This document shows, in pieces, positions 1 to 11,240 of a stretch of DNA of 64,000 nucleotides (positions are counted from its first letter, which is position 1; each line of letters opens with the position of its first letter). This DNA is from Aspidapion aeneum (taxonomy: Eukaryota; Arthropoda; Insecta; Coleoptera; Brentidae), in the NCBI GenBank assembly GCA_963576565.1, contig OY755045.1, positions 40,630,667 through 40,694,666 of the forward strand, in the 5' to 3' direction. The notes beneath the pieces are model-generated. The model was not told the DNA's origin. It worked only from the letters and a program-made list of their open reading frames with translations, and ran no database searches. A program made the position numbers and the translations under genes.

Positions 1-205
1 TAGTAAGATCTTTTAAATTTAATATTGTTATTATTTTAAAAAAAATTTAATCAAAATAATTTGAATTCCGATGCTGCATTCAATACTTTAAACGCAAATA
101 TCTGGAAAATGGCTTACTTCACAGGATACTAACAGGAGCCATATTTTTTTGGAAATTAAATTTTTTACAAAAATAGTAACTAAGTGCACTAAAAAAAATG
201 TAATG

Positions 206-355
206 ACCAAGGGTTAATATTGAGTAGCTGGACTGTCAGCTAGACTTAGCCCTTTAAAAAGTGCTGTTTTAATTATTAAATGTTTAATTTCCAGCGATAT
301 TGTACATACATGGCATTTTTTTTCATAAAGGCAATTTATTATCACTATTATAGAC
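206..355 (+). repeat. Dispersed repeat, also inside the 39.9-kb hAT element
   Basis: This stretch matches, in opposite orientation, about 40555-40690 inside the hAT element. Shared landmarks are GAGTAGCTGGACTGTCAGCT and the run from AATTTCCAGC to the T-rich tract that follows. Bases 1-205 show no match that I can see elsewhere in the window. Either the match marks a second diverged hAT copy or an independent repeat that inserted in both places. Confidence 0.6.
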
Positions 356-1874
356 CATTAGAACTGCAGTGTGAAGCGCCCTCTAGCGATCAAAGTCGAA
401 ATATTTAACCAGTACCATATTTAAAAAACTGTTCATAAGATGTAAAAAAGTCGATTTTTATTTTTTAAATTTAACACCCTGTATCTCGTGGTAAGTTATT
501 GTAAGGACTTTTTAGGGACACCTTGTATAATTTAGAGGTACCATTAAACATAATTTATATTTATAGAATTTCAAATTTGGCCTTTCTCACCTTCCTTCTC
601 CAGACGGACGAGCCCTGTTTATGCCTGTACATTCAGGGACTTTAAAATTGCCACGTCAAAAATTTAAACATTTTTCTATTTGACACATAGCAAACCAAAT
701 CAAAAGATAGTGAACCTAAGGGTGATTTGACAAAAACTTAATTTGATGTCGGAGAGCAACTCTCGAAGTTCCAATCGATTTTGAAATCGTGGATAAAAGA
801 ACGGACGGGCCACGATCCTGCACTTTGTTGACGTCACTTCGGGCACTGATTTTTTTTTGATGGTCACGGATTGTCTTTAAAATATTGAAGTTGAAATGAC
901 GGTTTATGAATATTTGATTTTTTTAAAATAAAACCGGTTTTAAGATTATTTTTACTATATTCTTGCAGAACAATTTTTTCTAAATGTATAGTAATTCTTC
1001 ATTTTTCAGAGCCGCTTCATTAGCTCCACAAAAATTAAATTTAAAACAGAAGCGAAAATGTTTGTTTCTGCGTGGAAGTTAATCGTATTACCTGCATATA
1101 TTTGTTTATATTCGTCACTCAGCAGACTTAAAACTTAATATATATACCTATTATTTTTTTATAGTTATTTACATGTGTTTACAAAAATTGCAACATTAAA
1201 AAATAATTTTTTTGTAGTTTAATTTTATTTTAAAAAGATTTACGCTGGTATTTTTGGATTCTAAATGAATTTTATAGTAAAAAATCGTTAAAAAATGGAA
1301 AAAGTTTTACAATACAAACAAATAAACAAATGCCATGACAAACACAGATGACAAAGTCAAATACATGTCAAATATAACAGTTGGGATGCGGTACATGGCG
1401 TGTAATTTGAATTCAAAATAGGGAATGCTAAATCTTGAAGATTTTAACCTTTTTTATATTGCATCCTTACAAAAGTTTGGTAGAATATCGGGTTGGTGTC
1501 TGTGAATATTTCACTGAAATTTTGAGAAAATCTGTAGTGCAATTTTAAAAAAAATCAGTATGCCTCCCAAAAACAGCTAATTTTTTCAGGGTCGTGACCT
1601 GTATTTTTTTGTTGGCCATGCTTTAAGCACAAAGTTACGATAGTTTGGCAAAAATATCCTGGCAATTTAAAAAGTCCTTGACTGTACAAGTTAAGGTAGG
1701 TTAGGTTTTTCTCATTTCCGACACTTTGGTAGATAAATCATTTATTTTTATAGATTGAGACTTGCCGTTTTCCGCGTAAATGCCGCCAGCTAAATTTTCA
1801 TATCTTGGATTTTAATATACAGGGTAAAACTGAAAACTATTAGTTTTTGAACACTCTCGGTGTCTCAGTTTTTT
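356..1874. other. AT-rich stretch with scattered repeat fragments
   Basis: No gene is seen. About 780-850 shares ACGGACGGGCCA-type sequence with about 57418-57460. About 1470-1640 resembles 54645-54880: both carry ACAAAAGTTTGGTRGAATATCGGG-like sequence followed by a TCACTGAAATTT segment and a GGGTCGTRACC segment. An inverted version lies near 52320-52400. These are fragments of unnamed dispersed repeats. Confidence 0.5.
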
Positions 1875-2319
1875 TACCTTCCTAGCCCGCGCAGCAATGG
1901 ATAGAGGAGATATTAGTTTCGACGAAAGAAAATTTTTTGAGATAACGCCGAAAATGTTTTATTTGGGTGTGTGTGTGTGTTTGTGTCTGTCCGTAACACG
2001 ATAGCTCCTAAACCGCTGAACCGACTTTTATAAAATTTTCAGGAAAAATATTGTTCGACACTCTAAAGTGCTGATTAGATTTTGGTTAAAATCCATTCCT
2101 GTTAATTACAGTTTATTGATAATTAAAAAATTAATAAAATGATAATTTTTTAACGGAGCATCGCATCAATATGGGGTTTTATATATTTTGCTCAATTATT
2201 TGCGTCATAACCAAACCTTCGTAGGAGCTTTAGTTTCTGCGATATTTACAAAAACTATTTTGAAGCCTGATATATCATGGCTCCACTTGAAGTGTGCTTA
2301 TAGGCTAGCTAGGAAGGTA
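1875..2319. mobile_element. MITE with TACCTTCCTAGC ends and internal TG tract
   Basis: The left end TACCTTCCTAGC and the right end GCTAGGAAGGTA are exact inverted repeats of 12 bases, 445 bases apart. The interior has a short TG microsatellite followed by a conserved GTCCGTAACACGATAGCTCC block. A second copy in opposite orientation lies at 60637-61129. The ends begin with TA, which would fit TA-target transposition of Tc1/mariner-like type; that class assignment is inference. There is no coding capacity. Confidence 0.75.
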
Positions 2320-2486
2320 TCAGATCCGTCATGGATCCAATTATTTTATATTACTTATTAAAAAGGTAAAAAGTAACTCCGATTAAACTTTTATGTTTAA
2401 TCCAATCCAGAGGCGTGGACAACTTTTTTCGTGTTCTAACCATTTCTTAGTTTTAAAGCATTGTTGTAACTTTACGTAACATCTAT

Positions 2487-2950
2487 ACAGGGTGTTTCAA
2501 AATTCAATAACATAATTTTAGTGTTAAATTCCCTTAAAGTGATTTTAAGACAAAAAATTCATATAAACATAGGTAATTATTTTTGAGATATATTTCATAT
2601 TTTATAGTTTTTAATACTAACTCGTGCATTTTTTGAGATATTTAGCACAAATTTCTCGTGTATATTTAGCTATAAGCACCATACAATTAGACCCCAAATT
2701 TTTTTGTTGTAAGTTACTTGGGGATTTTAAAATCCTTATTTCATTTGCAACCTTTTTTTTTCTTGCAACTTTTTTCGCATCTCTAACCGTTATAGAGAAA
2801 ATTGCGCTTGCCCCAAAGGCTGCTATCATCAAAATAAAAAAATGTTCCAAAAAAATATTATCTCAAAAACTAAGCGTTTGTTCTGATTATATGATTTTTT
2901 TGTCTTGAAATCACTCAAAAAGTTTAAGATTAAAAACAGAAAAATGCTAT
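2487..2950. mobile_element. Palindromic element with an ACAGGGTGTTTC end
   Basis: The left end starts ACAGGGTGTTTC. Bases around 2538-2566 pair with 2889-2915 as inverted repeats, and TTTTTGAGATA near 2580 pairs with TATCTCAAAAA near 2858, so the element folds back on itself with diverged arms. Overlapping open frames on both strands across the loop look like by-products of low stop density, not genes. Confidence 0.55.
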
Positions 2951-3104
2951 TAAATTTTTTTTAATAAACCCAATATATGGGGCTAAATTTAAAATTTAGA
3001 GTGCAAATTTGGAGAAACGCTCGGACACGTCGATTTTGTTTGCAAGGGGGACACTTTTTGGCGATCTTGTAATTTTTTTAGCACGAACCCCCTTCGAGGG
3101 GTAT

Positions 3105-3455
3105 ACTTTACCCCTATATTTTGAATAGGGAAAGTGGGTCTACTGATACCTTTTGAAGCCCTCTTGAATACTTTTACAACCGTGTAAAAATTCATCGATT
3201 AGTTTTTGAGATATTTGCTTTTAAATTTTCAAATTTAACATTAAATGATAAAATAAAAATTAAATCCAAAAAAGACAAAATTCTAATTAAATTTTTATTT
3301 TATCAGTCCATATTAAATTCAAAAATTTGAAGGAATTATCTCAAAAACTAAAATGGATGGAATTTAGAAAAAAAAATTGTTAGGACATTCAAAATGTCTT
3401 CAAAATAAGGAATCACTAGACCCACTTTCCCTATTCAAAATATAGGGGTAAAGTG
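3105..3455. mobile_element. Long-hairpin MITE
   Basis: The outer 38 bases or so (ACTTTACCCCTATATTTTGA and onward) are repeated almost perfectly inverted at 3416-3455. Homology continues inward with more divergence to a centre near 3265, giving arms of about 160 bases. The distal right end reads GAAACATTCTGTA, resembling a mutated CAGGGTGTTTC end. There is no coding capacity. Confidence 0.7.
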
Positions 3456-3479
3456 AAACATTCTGTATTTAAAAGGCCT

Positions 3480-4015
3480 AAAAGGTGCAACTCTTTAATT
3501 TTCTGTACTAATTTACGATTGAATCTAGACTAAGAAGTTTTTAAAAATGTTCAACTCTCAAAAACAAACTGATCAATACTGTTAAATAAAAATAAAATGT
3601 GGCCCAGAAGTCTGGAAAACCATACATTAAAAAAGCTCTGATAAAGAGTTTTAAAAAAGCACAATTAAATATTTACAAAAAAATACGTGCGACCAACTTC
3701 AAATTATTGTACATTATCTGCTTTTGTAAGCCAATACAAATATTTAAAAGAAACCGTTTCTATTTTTAAACTTTATTATTGTTGAAATAACAGGCATTTG
3801 ATGTGAAGAGTCTCTGTTGGTAAATAAGTGTTTTAACGCCCTAGGCGTCCCTGTTTTCAGGCTACACACACACACAAAGGCATCTAAAACAACTAGAAAC
3901 TAAAAAGCCTAATATTAAAAAAAATGGTGCTTATTATTAAAAAAATTAAGATAAATTAAATATTTTTTTCTACTTTTTAAACCACTCTTAGAAAAATTAT
4001 TGATTCTTGCACTTG
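3480..4015. other. No recognised feature
   Basis: AT-rich sequence. No gene, repeat structure or RNA was recognised. Confidence 0.5.
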
Positions 4016-4860
4016 CGCAATGTGTCTTTCCCGTACTTTAAGCCTATTTGAACTCTACTTCGCGTCGTTCGTCTTACTCCTTTGCATGCGGAAAAGTATT
4101 ACTTTCTACATTTGTTTAAAAAATAACTATTTTCTACTCGCGTGCGGTGAAGTAATTACTTTACCGCACACTGTGTGATAAAGTTACTTTACCGCACGCA
4201 CACCACTTAGAAACCTTAACAATTCATCAATAAGATAGCTTTAATATTTGTTTACTTTTCAATTCCATCTAATTTGACATGTTTATTTATAAATTACATT
4301 CAATTTTTTGAAAAAAAAAGGTACTCATAAGTAAAATTGTACCTAACACATGCAAAAAGTGTCTTTACCAGCCTTGACGACTTGACCAACTGCCGTCGCG
4401 TGCGGTAAATTATTACTTTCCGCACTTGTTAGGTAAATAACTATTTTTTACGACCATGCGCAAAGTGTCACTTTTCCACACTCCAACCTAAGAATCGACA
4501 CTTTAATATTTATTTTTTTCGGTATCCTTAATAACTCTACCAATACAATACTTATCAAGAACTGCCCCGTCAAGTTTTTATTGCTTTATCTACATGAAAA
4601 CGATCTGGGAAATAGTGCTTAGGCATAAAGTTTTGAAATGTGATCTGCATACAAAACCTATAAATTTAATAAACTTTTTTTATAACTTATGTTTTTTTAT
4701 GTTTTTTCACGCTCGAAGAAATAATAGTGTTCCTAACTCTTGCGGGAAGTTTCTTTTCCGTACTTGATTGCTGGCCGAACTTTGCTATGCGTCGGTCAGC
4801 CAACTGCAATCGCCTGCGAGAGAGTGACATTTTCCTCTCTTCTTAGGAAATATACTATTT
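4016..4860 (-). repeat. TTTACCGCAC dispersed repeat, minus orientation
   Basis: This stretch carries the sequence blocks of the 29.4-31.1 kb array in reverse orientation: palindromic AGTAATTACT/TTTACCGCACG motifs near 4145-4200, then AATTTGACATGTTTATTTAT, a poly-A run with GGTACTCAT, CACATGC, and the CCAACTGCCGT segment near 4390. Later bases to about 4860 hold degraded pieces of the same pattern. No protein is encoded. Confidence 0.7.
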
Positions 4861-5837
4861 CTACAAGTGATGATTTTTTTTTATAATCTGGAGGCACGGT
4901 AGTATTCCGCCAAGTTCGTGTAAATTGCTGTACCATACCATCTTTTCTTGAAACATTTCAGCCCATATTTGACCTATCTAAAACTCTACTTCGAAACGAA
5001 ACTCAAACGTCGCACAGTAGTAGACCTTTATAGAGTTAAGAACACCTCCAAGTTTCATGGACTTCTATAAAGTAGTAAAGTAGTTACGAAATTTCAAGAA
5101 ACGTCCAAATTGCCACTGACTCATTCACTCAGTCACGCATGTATAGATCATCAAAATTCTACTGTATATCCAGATATGCTTCAAAGCTGAAATTTGGCAG
5201 ACTGATAGAAATTATGACCAAACCCTTGGGAAAAAATTCTAATTTAGTCCCCTCCCCTATACATGTAGAGTTATGTAAAAGTAACATTGCCAACTTCCAG
5301 AAATGCTAAAGAACTGAGCTTTGGCGGACTAATAGGAAACATAATAAAACTTTTTAAAAAAATTTAAAGCATCAAAATTTTAATTCCAAACTAGTAAGAA
5401 ACTTTCATTTTAAAATGTGAATTGAAGAACTTGACTTAACTTTTATCTCAATTCTTTTTACAAAATACCATTTTAGCATACTTGGCTTTTTTTACATAAT
5501 GTATTTTTGTTATGATTTGTATTTTTAATCCAAAAAAGTTGGACTAAGTTTGTTTTTGAAAAATGTATAATTTTGTCGAAAAAATCACTTCTGAAAAACA
5601 CTGTATATTAAGTTAATTTAAGTGAGTACTAACCGTAATGAAAATAAAACCCCTTTAAGCCCGAAGTATGTAGGTAGATGCTTGGGTGTACTATTTTTAA
5701 TGTATTCAATTTTCTAAGGCTTACAGCATTTACCTTGGGTTAGTTAGGGTATTTAATTTATATCCGATTTTGTAAAGCCGAGTTTGTGCATCATGAAAGT
5801 AAAATTAAATTTAAATAAATTTGGAAGATACTACTAT
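4861..5837. other. No recognised feature
   Basis: AT-rich sequence. Around 5150-5340 two short passages with TTTGGCRGACTAATAG-like wording repeat loosely, but no gene or element was identified. Confidence 0.4.
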
Positions 5838-6665
5838 GTCGGTTTAGAACGTTTTTCTACGTTGTCCAACGCCTATTCTCCACCTCCTTCGATCCTGACA
5901 ATCATCTTCTGTTAGATTTTTTTGACTCATTGATCTTTGGATTGACTGTTGCCATTCTAGTTTAGGACGCCCTCTTTTTCTGCGCCCTTTTGGTTGTCAT
6001 TCTAGGACTTGATTTGGTAATCTTTCGTCGTTCATCTGTTGTACATGGCCGTACCATATCAGTTGCCTTTTAGTGATGTCATCCGTTATGCTTCCCTCGA
6101 TTTTCATTCTTTCTTTAATGATGTCATTTCTTATGTGATCTATTCTAGATATTCTCGTTGATCTTCTTATTGCATCCATTTCGACACTTTCCATTGTTGT
6201 TTTGTATTTTTCTGGTACGCGACAAGTCTCTATTCCATACAACAGCGTCCCTTTCACCATTGTTTCATATATGTTAAATTTTACATTCTTTTTTATCTCT
6301 CTGATTCATAAAATACTGTTGAGACATCCAATAACCTTTTTTGGTTTTACTATTATTTTTTCCAGTTCTTTACAATCTGTTCTTGTCTTAACAAATGTGA
6401 CCCTCAAGTATATGTACCATTGCATGGAGATATTGTTTGTCCATTGTCTAGTTCGAACTCACTGGATTCTTTTCCAATACATTACAAGTACTGTGCCTTG
6501 TCCACGTTCACTGTTAATCCCCACTTTTGGTATTCTTCCATTAACTTTCTCATCATATACTCCATGTCTTCTTTATCATTAGCTACAATTACTTGGTCGT
6601 CAGCAAACTGTAGTCTGTATATGGTAAATCGGTCGTTAAGTTGCATTCCCATGCCGTACACTTAA
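5838..6665 (-). pseudogene. RTE-like reverse transcriptase, 3' fragment (relic)
   Basis: Read on the minus strand, the fragment holds the reverse transcriptase palm with RLQFADDQV near 6598-6610 (FADD carries the two metal-binding aspartates), then EYQKWGLTVNVDK-like sequence, a YGIETC block, RRSTRISRIDHIRND, LIWYGHVQQM, and a basic tail reading GRRKRGRPKLEWQQ. This order is typical of the C-terminal half of RTE/craniofacial-development-protein-2-like ORFs. Frameshifts and stops break the frame. The endonuclease and the first half of the reverse transcriptase are missing, as expected for 5' truncation during target-primed reverse transcription. A sister copy lies at 58245-59225 on the plus strand. 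Confidence 0.85.
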
Positions 6666-6764
6666 CGTTTTAATTTGGAAGATTCCGGTGATATATTTGC
6701 GACAGTATAGCAGTTACCCATTGCTTATTTTTGTTTGGTAGACAATGTTTAGTAGCAACAAAAT

Positions 6765-6875
6765 GTCGAATTTGCATTGTCTTTTTAAAAACGTTTCGGT
6801 TGTCAGTATTACTAACGGTTTTCAAGTGTAAACTAAACAATCCAATCTACAGGCTACTACTTACACCACTTGGTT
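6765..6875 (-). mobile_element. Penelope-like element, 3' terminal segment (part 1)
   Basis: The segment contains the PLE 3' terminal sequence seen at 61760, 43500 and 44830: GCATTGTCTTT, then ACGTTTCGGTT, a CTAACGGTTTTCAAGTGTAAACTAAACAAT-like run and CTACTACTTA. It is cut after CACTTGGT by the 1-kb insert that follows and resumes at about 7905. Confidence 0.75.
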
Positions 6876-7904
6876 ACACAGGCTTATGCAGCATGAAACT
6901 TAGATGGGTGTCAAATGCAAAAATTAATAAAAAAATAAACAAAAAAAACGAAAACGACAACGAAAAAACAAAACAAAACCTTAACCTATCACAATAAAAC
7001 CACAAAGTAAGTACTTACTTTATGGTAAAACGGAACGTCTGGGATCTTTAGCAAATCTGCTTAAAATGTCTTCTTCTACTTGTTTAGTTTTTGTGAAACT
7101 ACCTTCCGGTGCAGTAGCATGTACAAACCGCTTAATATATCCTCTGAAAAGACCTTTCTAAAGTAATACATGGCAGTTCTAGCAAAATATGTAAAGCAGC
7201 TTTTGTTGATGGAAAATAACATTTCGCTTGGTTTACAACTTCTGCTACTTCCAAACGTTTTAACTCCTCCTTAATTTTTTTGTCTCTCCACAAGTTGTAT
7301 CAGTCTCATTATCAAGCCTGTTTAATGCGCATCGTAAATTTACTGAATGAAGTCCAGCATAACAAACGGATGTAGTGCCAATAGTTCGAACGCTGATAAG
7401 TTTTCATTATAGAAGCGGTGCTTTAAAGACCTTAGCAGATGCTCCAAATAAGGTATTAATAAATATTCTTTTCCGTACTGGTGCGTTATTTGCTAGAACG
7501 TGCATACGATTTTGCTATCGCCCAACTATCCTTGGCACCTGTCAAGATTTTCAGCATGTGTACTGGGTTCAGCCAAGATAGTGTTCATGACTTCTTCTGC
7601 AGATTCGCGATGATGTTTAATTACATCTAATACTCTTTTAATGTGATTTCCACATTGTAATAAATCCAAACGTTTAGATTGCACAGGTTCCGAAAGCGCG
7701 AAATACTTTGCTATCAGGCACAGGGAAATAATAAATGGCGGCCTTGTTGAAGCACTGTAAAACTAAAATTTCACCTTTCTAGTTGCGGAATAGCCGTCTT
7801 CTGATTAAAAAAATTATTTAAATATTTATTTAATTATTTTCAACATTTAGGTGGGAGGGGGGGCAAATGCCCCTCCCTGCGTACGCTTATGCTTAGTTAG
7901 CATT
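6876..7904 (-). pseudogene. hAT transposase relic (ZMYM1/zinc-finger type) inside a PLE copy
   Basis: The minus-strand translation, with stops and frameshifts, gives DLLQCGNHIKRVLDVIKHHR, then IPYLEHLLRSLKHRF, then a later block reading YFPSTKAALHILLELPC followed by VEEDILSRFAKDPRR. I recognise the order as the C-terminal half of hAT transposases, with the dimerisation region that normally follows FP...L..LPVT. The insert ends with a CCCCTCCCTGCGTACGCTTATG-like run, and this insert separates two halves of the PLE copy. No catalytic N-terminal half is seen, and exact ends and target duplication could not be fixed. Confidence 0.6.
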
Positions 7905-8345
7905 CAGGTATGACGGCCCGCCCCTTTAATCTTAAGACGCCTGTTTTCCTTAAAAAGTGGTTTCAATATGTCTGGGATGTCCGTGCTTGGTTAACTGAAA
8001 CTACTTGGTCACTGCATTATAAATTCAGCTTTAATAAACTTTTGTTTTTGCCTTATGAAAAACTTTAGCTTTATATCATAGAATCCTATGATCATTTGAC
8101 CAAGCGTAATTCGCTAAGCCAGATATTTCCATATTTAGTACTTTTTTATGCTTCTTTACTGTGAAGGGGCTCTCCTACAAATGATTTACCATACTAACAC
8201 GGGATTTGGTAAATGTATTCCTTATTATTTAAGGAAATTCTCTATGAGAATACTGTTTTAATATTATGGTTTTTGGCTATTTGTCCAAAATCCCTTGAAG
8301 GTTAAAATAGCCACCAGATTATTATTCTGAGAATTTGCTAATTTT
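7905..8345 (-). pseudogene. Penelope-like element, GIY-YIG and 3' region (part 2)
   Basis: The segment continues the PLE copy from ATTCAGGTATGACGGCCCGC. Compared with 61860-62340 and 26500-26890 it carries the same 3' segment (CATTATAAATTCAGC, TTAATAAACTTTTG) and then a decayed GIY-YIG endonuclease region, with CAAATGATTTACCATACTAA corresponding to the conserved GKSY strand of better copies. It is read on the minus strand and is heavily mutated. Confidence 0.7.
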
Positions 8346-8449
8346 GGTTTGTTTTTAATTTTAGAGATCGTTTACATAACTTCTCGGGATAACCTTTTTG
8401 TTTTAAGCCATTTTTGTTGTTGCAGATTTCTGTGGTTAATTATTTAGTA

Positions 8450-9673
8450 TCACTACAAACAGAGACGGAGGCACGAAGAGCAACTTATAGAATAAGAGCC
8501 AACCACCAGGATGGCAGGGTAAACAGAGTGATATCAGCAGCCCTAATTAGGTAACAAAAGTTGAATGCAACATTATACTCCCAGAAAGAGAGAAATGGTT
8601 AAAGATCAGGACCAATTTTTCAAACAACGATAGCTTCTGGTATACCGACGGATCCAAAATGCCTCAGGCCTTGGATCTGGAGTTGTTAGTGTCCAAGAAA
8701 AAGTCGAGATTCAACATAGTTTCGATCAATTGGCTACTATATTTCAGGCCGAACTCGTAGCCATTAAACTGTGTGCCCGGTGGATTACTGACCACGAATG
8801 GACCAACAGGACAATAAAAATCTTCTCCGACAGTCAAGCAGTCTTAAAAACACTTGATTCCTACACGGTCTTATCGAGAACCGTGAGGAACTGCAGAGAC
8901 TCGCTGAATGCGCTTGGTAGCGCTAATAAGGTGTCAATAGTATGGATACGAAGGCATTCTGAGGCCGTACACCAGGCAGCGAGGGAAGCGACATCTGCCG
9001 AATTTTTCGGCCCCGAACCAGCCCTGGGATATCATACAATGCTGTTAAATTATTGAGATCGATGGAGAACAGCTTCCAACAATACTGGATGAATATACCA
9101 GAACTGGCTCACTCTAAAGAGTTTATTAAAGGACCTTCTCAGAAGAGAGTCAGGAATATCATTGGACTTACCAGACAGGAGATTCGTATAGTGATGATGA
9201 TTGATGATGATTCATATGTGAGTGGGCCTTGCAGCCCTTCCACTGCGACCACCAGTGGGTCTATTGTGGCTCACTTTTAAGCGGTTTCTCACCACTGTAT
9301 GCCTAATCCTTCAAAAAGGCCGGCTATCAGTTTGGGTTAGACACTGTTCAGATCTTCTGAGTCGATCTGAGGTTTACCGAAAGTATTCTGACGTAAACTG
9401 CAATAGCCGGACATTCGCACAGTGACTGGAGTCTTTACGGGTCACTGTCGACTAAGAGTACCTATGCACAGAATGGGAGTAACAGAAAAGACGGAATGTA
9501 GACTCTGTATGGAGGATAACGAAACAGTTAGACATGTACTATGCGAATGTCCGGCTATTGCACGTTTACGTCAAAACACTTTCGGTAAACCTCAGATTGA
9601 TTCAGAAGATCTGAACAGTGTCTCACCCAAACTGCTAGCTAACCTTTTTGGAGGATTAGGCATACAGTGGTGA
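8450..9673 (+). pseudogene. RNase H domain and C-terminal zinc knuckle of an I-like non-LTR retrotransposon
   Basis: The relic begins in the end of a reverse transcriptase (TEARRATYRIRA), then an RNase H domain: YTDGSKMP near 8640, ATIFQAELVAIKLCA from 8730, IFSDSQAVLKTLDSY, and VSIVWIRRHSEAVHQAAREA, which is the usual VWxPGHxGxxGNExAD region with a short deletion. A frameshift lies near 8670. The C-terminal part resumes at 9422 with TGVFTGHCRLR and a CRLC...HVLCECP zinc-knuckle-like motif, and ends at a stop at 9671-9673. A 226-base inverted copy of the family's own 3' end interrupts the frame. RNase H downstream of the reverse transcriptase is found in the I group of clades; I cannot assign the clade more exactly. 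Four more partial copies lie in the window. Confidence 0.85.
9195..9420 (-). mobile_element. Short inverted copy of the same I-like 3' end, inserted in the relic
   Basis: This stretch is the reverse complement of about 9541-9765, the 3' end of the host element, including the zinc-knuckle tail, the CCCACTRGTGGTCGCAGTGG segment and the terminal CATATGAAT plus (TCATCA)n tail. It is flanked by AGTGA at 9190-9194 and again at 9421-9425, a possible 5-base target duplication. It therefore looks like a 5'-truncated member of the same family that landed head-to-head in an older copy. The result is a ~210-base inverted repeat with a loop of about 120 bases. Confidence 0.8.
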
Positions 9674-9765
9674 GAAAACACTCAAAAGTGAGCAACAATA
9701 GACCCACTAGTGGTCGCAGTGGAAGGGCTGCAAGGTCCACTTACATATGAATTATTAGTCATCAT
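9674..9765 (+). repeat. 3' untranslated end of the I-like family
   Basis: After the stop codon the family keeps a conserved tail: AAAACACTCAAAAGTGAGC, AATAGACCCACTAGTGGTCG, GGGCTGCAAGGTCCACTTAC and CATATGAATTATTAGTCATC. The same tail occurs at 9205-9300, 21912-22000 (both minus) and 56735-56776. The element ends in a short TCATCA microsatellite instead of poly-A. Confidence 0.7.
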
Positions 9766-10415
9766 CATTACAAATATTTACGGGACTCTATAATCTTTAA
9801 TATTAATTTTTTATTAAAGAAATAATTTATAAATATTACTAAAAAGCGGTATTTAATAGAATAAGTAATTATTTTATTTAAAATGAACACAAAATCATGA
9901 AACAAAGCAAATTATATGCAGTATATAGATTTACAGTGGTTCATTCAAAAAGTCACTAAAATGTCTAACTCAAGCCAACATTTTTATTTTTTTGTAATTT
10001 TCTATTTCCATTTACTTTCCACACCCATTGTCAGTGCGGAAAGTGAAATGAGTGCGGAAAAGTACCAGAAGAAACTGAGTGTATCCCGCACACATAACAA
10101 AACATATTTATATGGATTTCCAATTAATTGACTATAAACTATTTAATTTTTTTCGAACCGAACCGCACCGAATATCGCTGATGTTTATGTAACCAATTTA
10201 TAGTTCAGAGCTAAAGTTTTTCCAGTAAGGCTACCACTCATTAATGCATGAATAATGTCTGACTTCTCCTTTATGGCTAAAGATTTAGGTTTCCTTATGA
10301 TTGGAGCCATTCTTTACACGACCGTGACCTATTACCCGAAAAGCTAGATCAGAACTGAATGAAGCCTTTGACAGCACACGCCGCATGATATAAACCAAAT
10401 GGCACGTTAAAACCA
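9766..10415. other. No gene recognised; few GCGGAAAGT motifs
   Basis: AT-rich. Between about 10035 and 10095 are AGTGCGGAAAGTG and AGTGCGGAAAAGT, which recall the TTTACCGCAC family but form no clear copy. An ACCGAACCGCACCGAA run near 10156 resembles the GGTTC repeats at 58195. Confidence 0.4.
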
Positions 10416-10795
10416 GCATTATTAGATAGTTTAAGTTGTGCTACGTATTTTTACGTAAGCATGAGATTTGACAGTTACGCAAGCGCACTTCGTCACACCG
10501 TCGTCAAGGTCACGTTAGGAGCTTACGTATGTACGTTAGCTTACGGCAGTCTGCGGGCACCTTAACGTTACCAAAGGATAGAACTGGTTGATTGATCGAT
10601 CGAAAAATGAGGCCTAGACGATAATTTCCGCTTCCAGTACAAGCGATTATTTGCAAATATATTCCTACTGTAGTTGAAGAGACAAAAAACAAAATTGTAA
10701 CATCAAGAAAACACAGTGCCGAATTCCATATTCTCTGCTATTAGTAGACTTGTTATGGTAACGTAAAAACATTCAACTTAAACTATCTATTATGT
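10416..10795. mobile_element. MITE with AGATAGTTTAAGTTG ends
   Basis: TTAGATAGTTTAAGTTG near 10421 is repeated inverted as CAACTTAAACTATCTA near 10774, followed inward on both sides by a TTTTTACGT segment. The span is about 376 bases. The interior is unusually rich in ACGT and TTACG compared with the surrounding sequence. No coding capacity; superfamily unknown. Confidence 0.65.
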
Positions 10796-11014
10796 CAAGT
10801 ACACGGTAATTTTTGGAAAAAACGAGAGTTCAGATTAATGAATCAAGCGAAATCCAGATTAACGAATACCTCCATAGCAACGGAATGTTTTTTGATTTTC
10901 TATATAAAGTGGTTTACAGTAGTAATGAGGTAATGGCCCTTTCCTAAGCATTCACCAATTTGTTTTGTGAATTGTCACGTTTGTAGTTCGTAAATCACTT
11001 TTGACTTTTTGACT

Positions 11015-11240
11015 TTCACACTGTGCGGTAAAGTTACTTTACCGCACGCGCACCACGTAGAAACCTTAGCAACGCATCAATAAAATAGCTTCAATATTTG
11101 TTTACATTTCAATTCTATCTAAGTTGACATGCTTTTATAAACTACATTCGATTGTTTGAAAAAAAAAAGGTACTCATGGGTAAAATATTATACCTAACAC
11201 ATGCGGGAAGTGTCTTTACCAGCCTTAAAGGCTTCATCGA
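11015..11240 (-). repeat. TTTACCGCAC dispersed repeat, minus orientation
   Basis: The segment carries GTGCGGTAAAGTTACTTTAC (a near-palindrome), then GCACCACGTAGAAACC, AACGCATCAATAAAATAGCT, TTTACATTTCAATTC and CACATGCGGGAAGTG. The order matches a ~215-base half unit of the array at 29.4-31.1 kb in reverse. A small open frame over it has no recognisable product. Confidence 0.75.

Noticed and set aside
2617..2908. Overlapping open frames on both strands
   Set aside because: They lie in the loop of a palindromic element; AT-rich sequence of low stop density explains them, and no motif is present.
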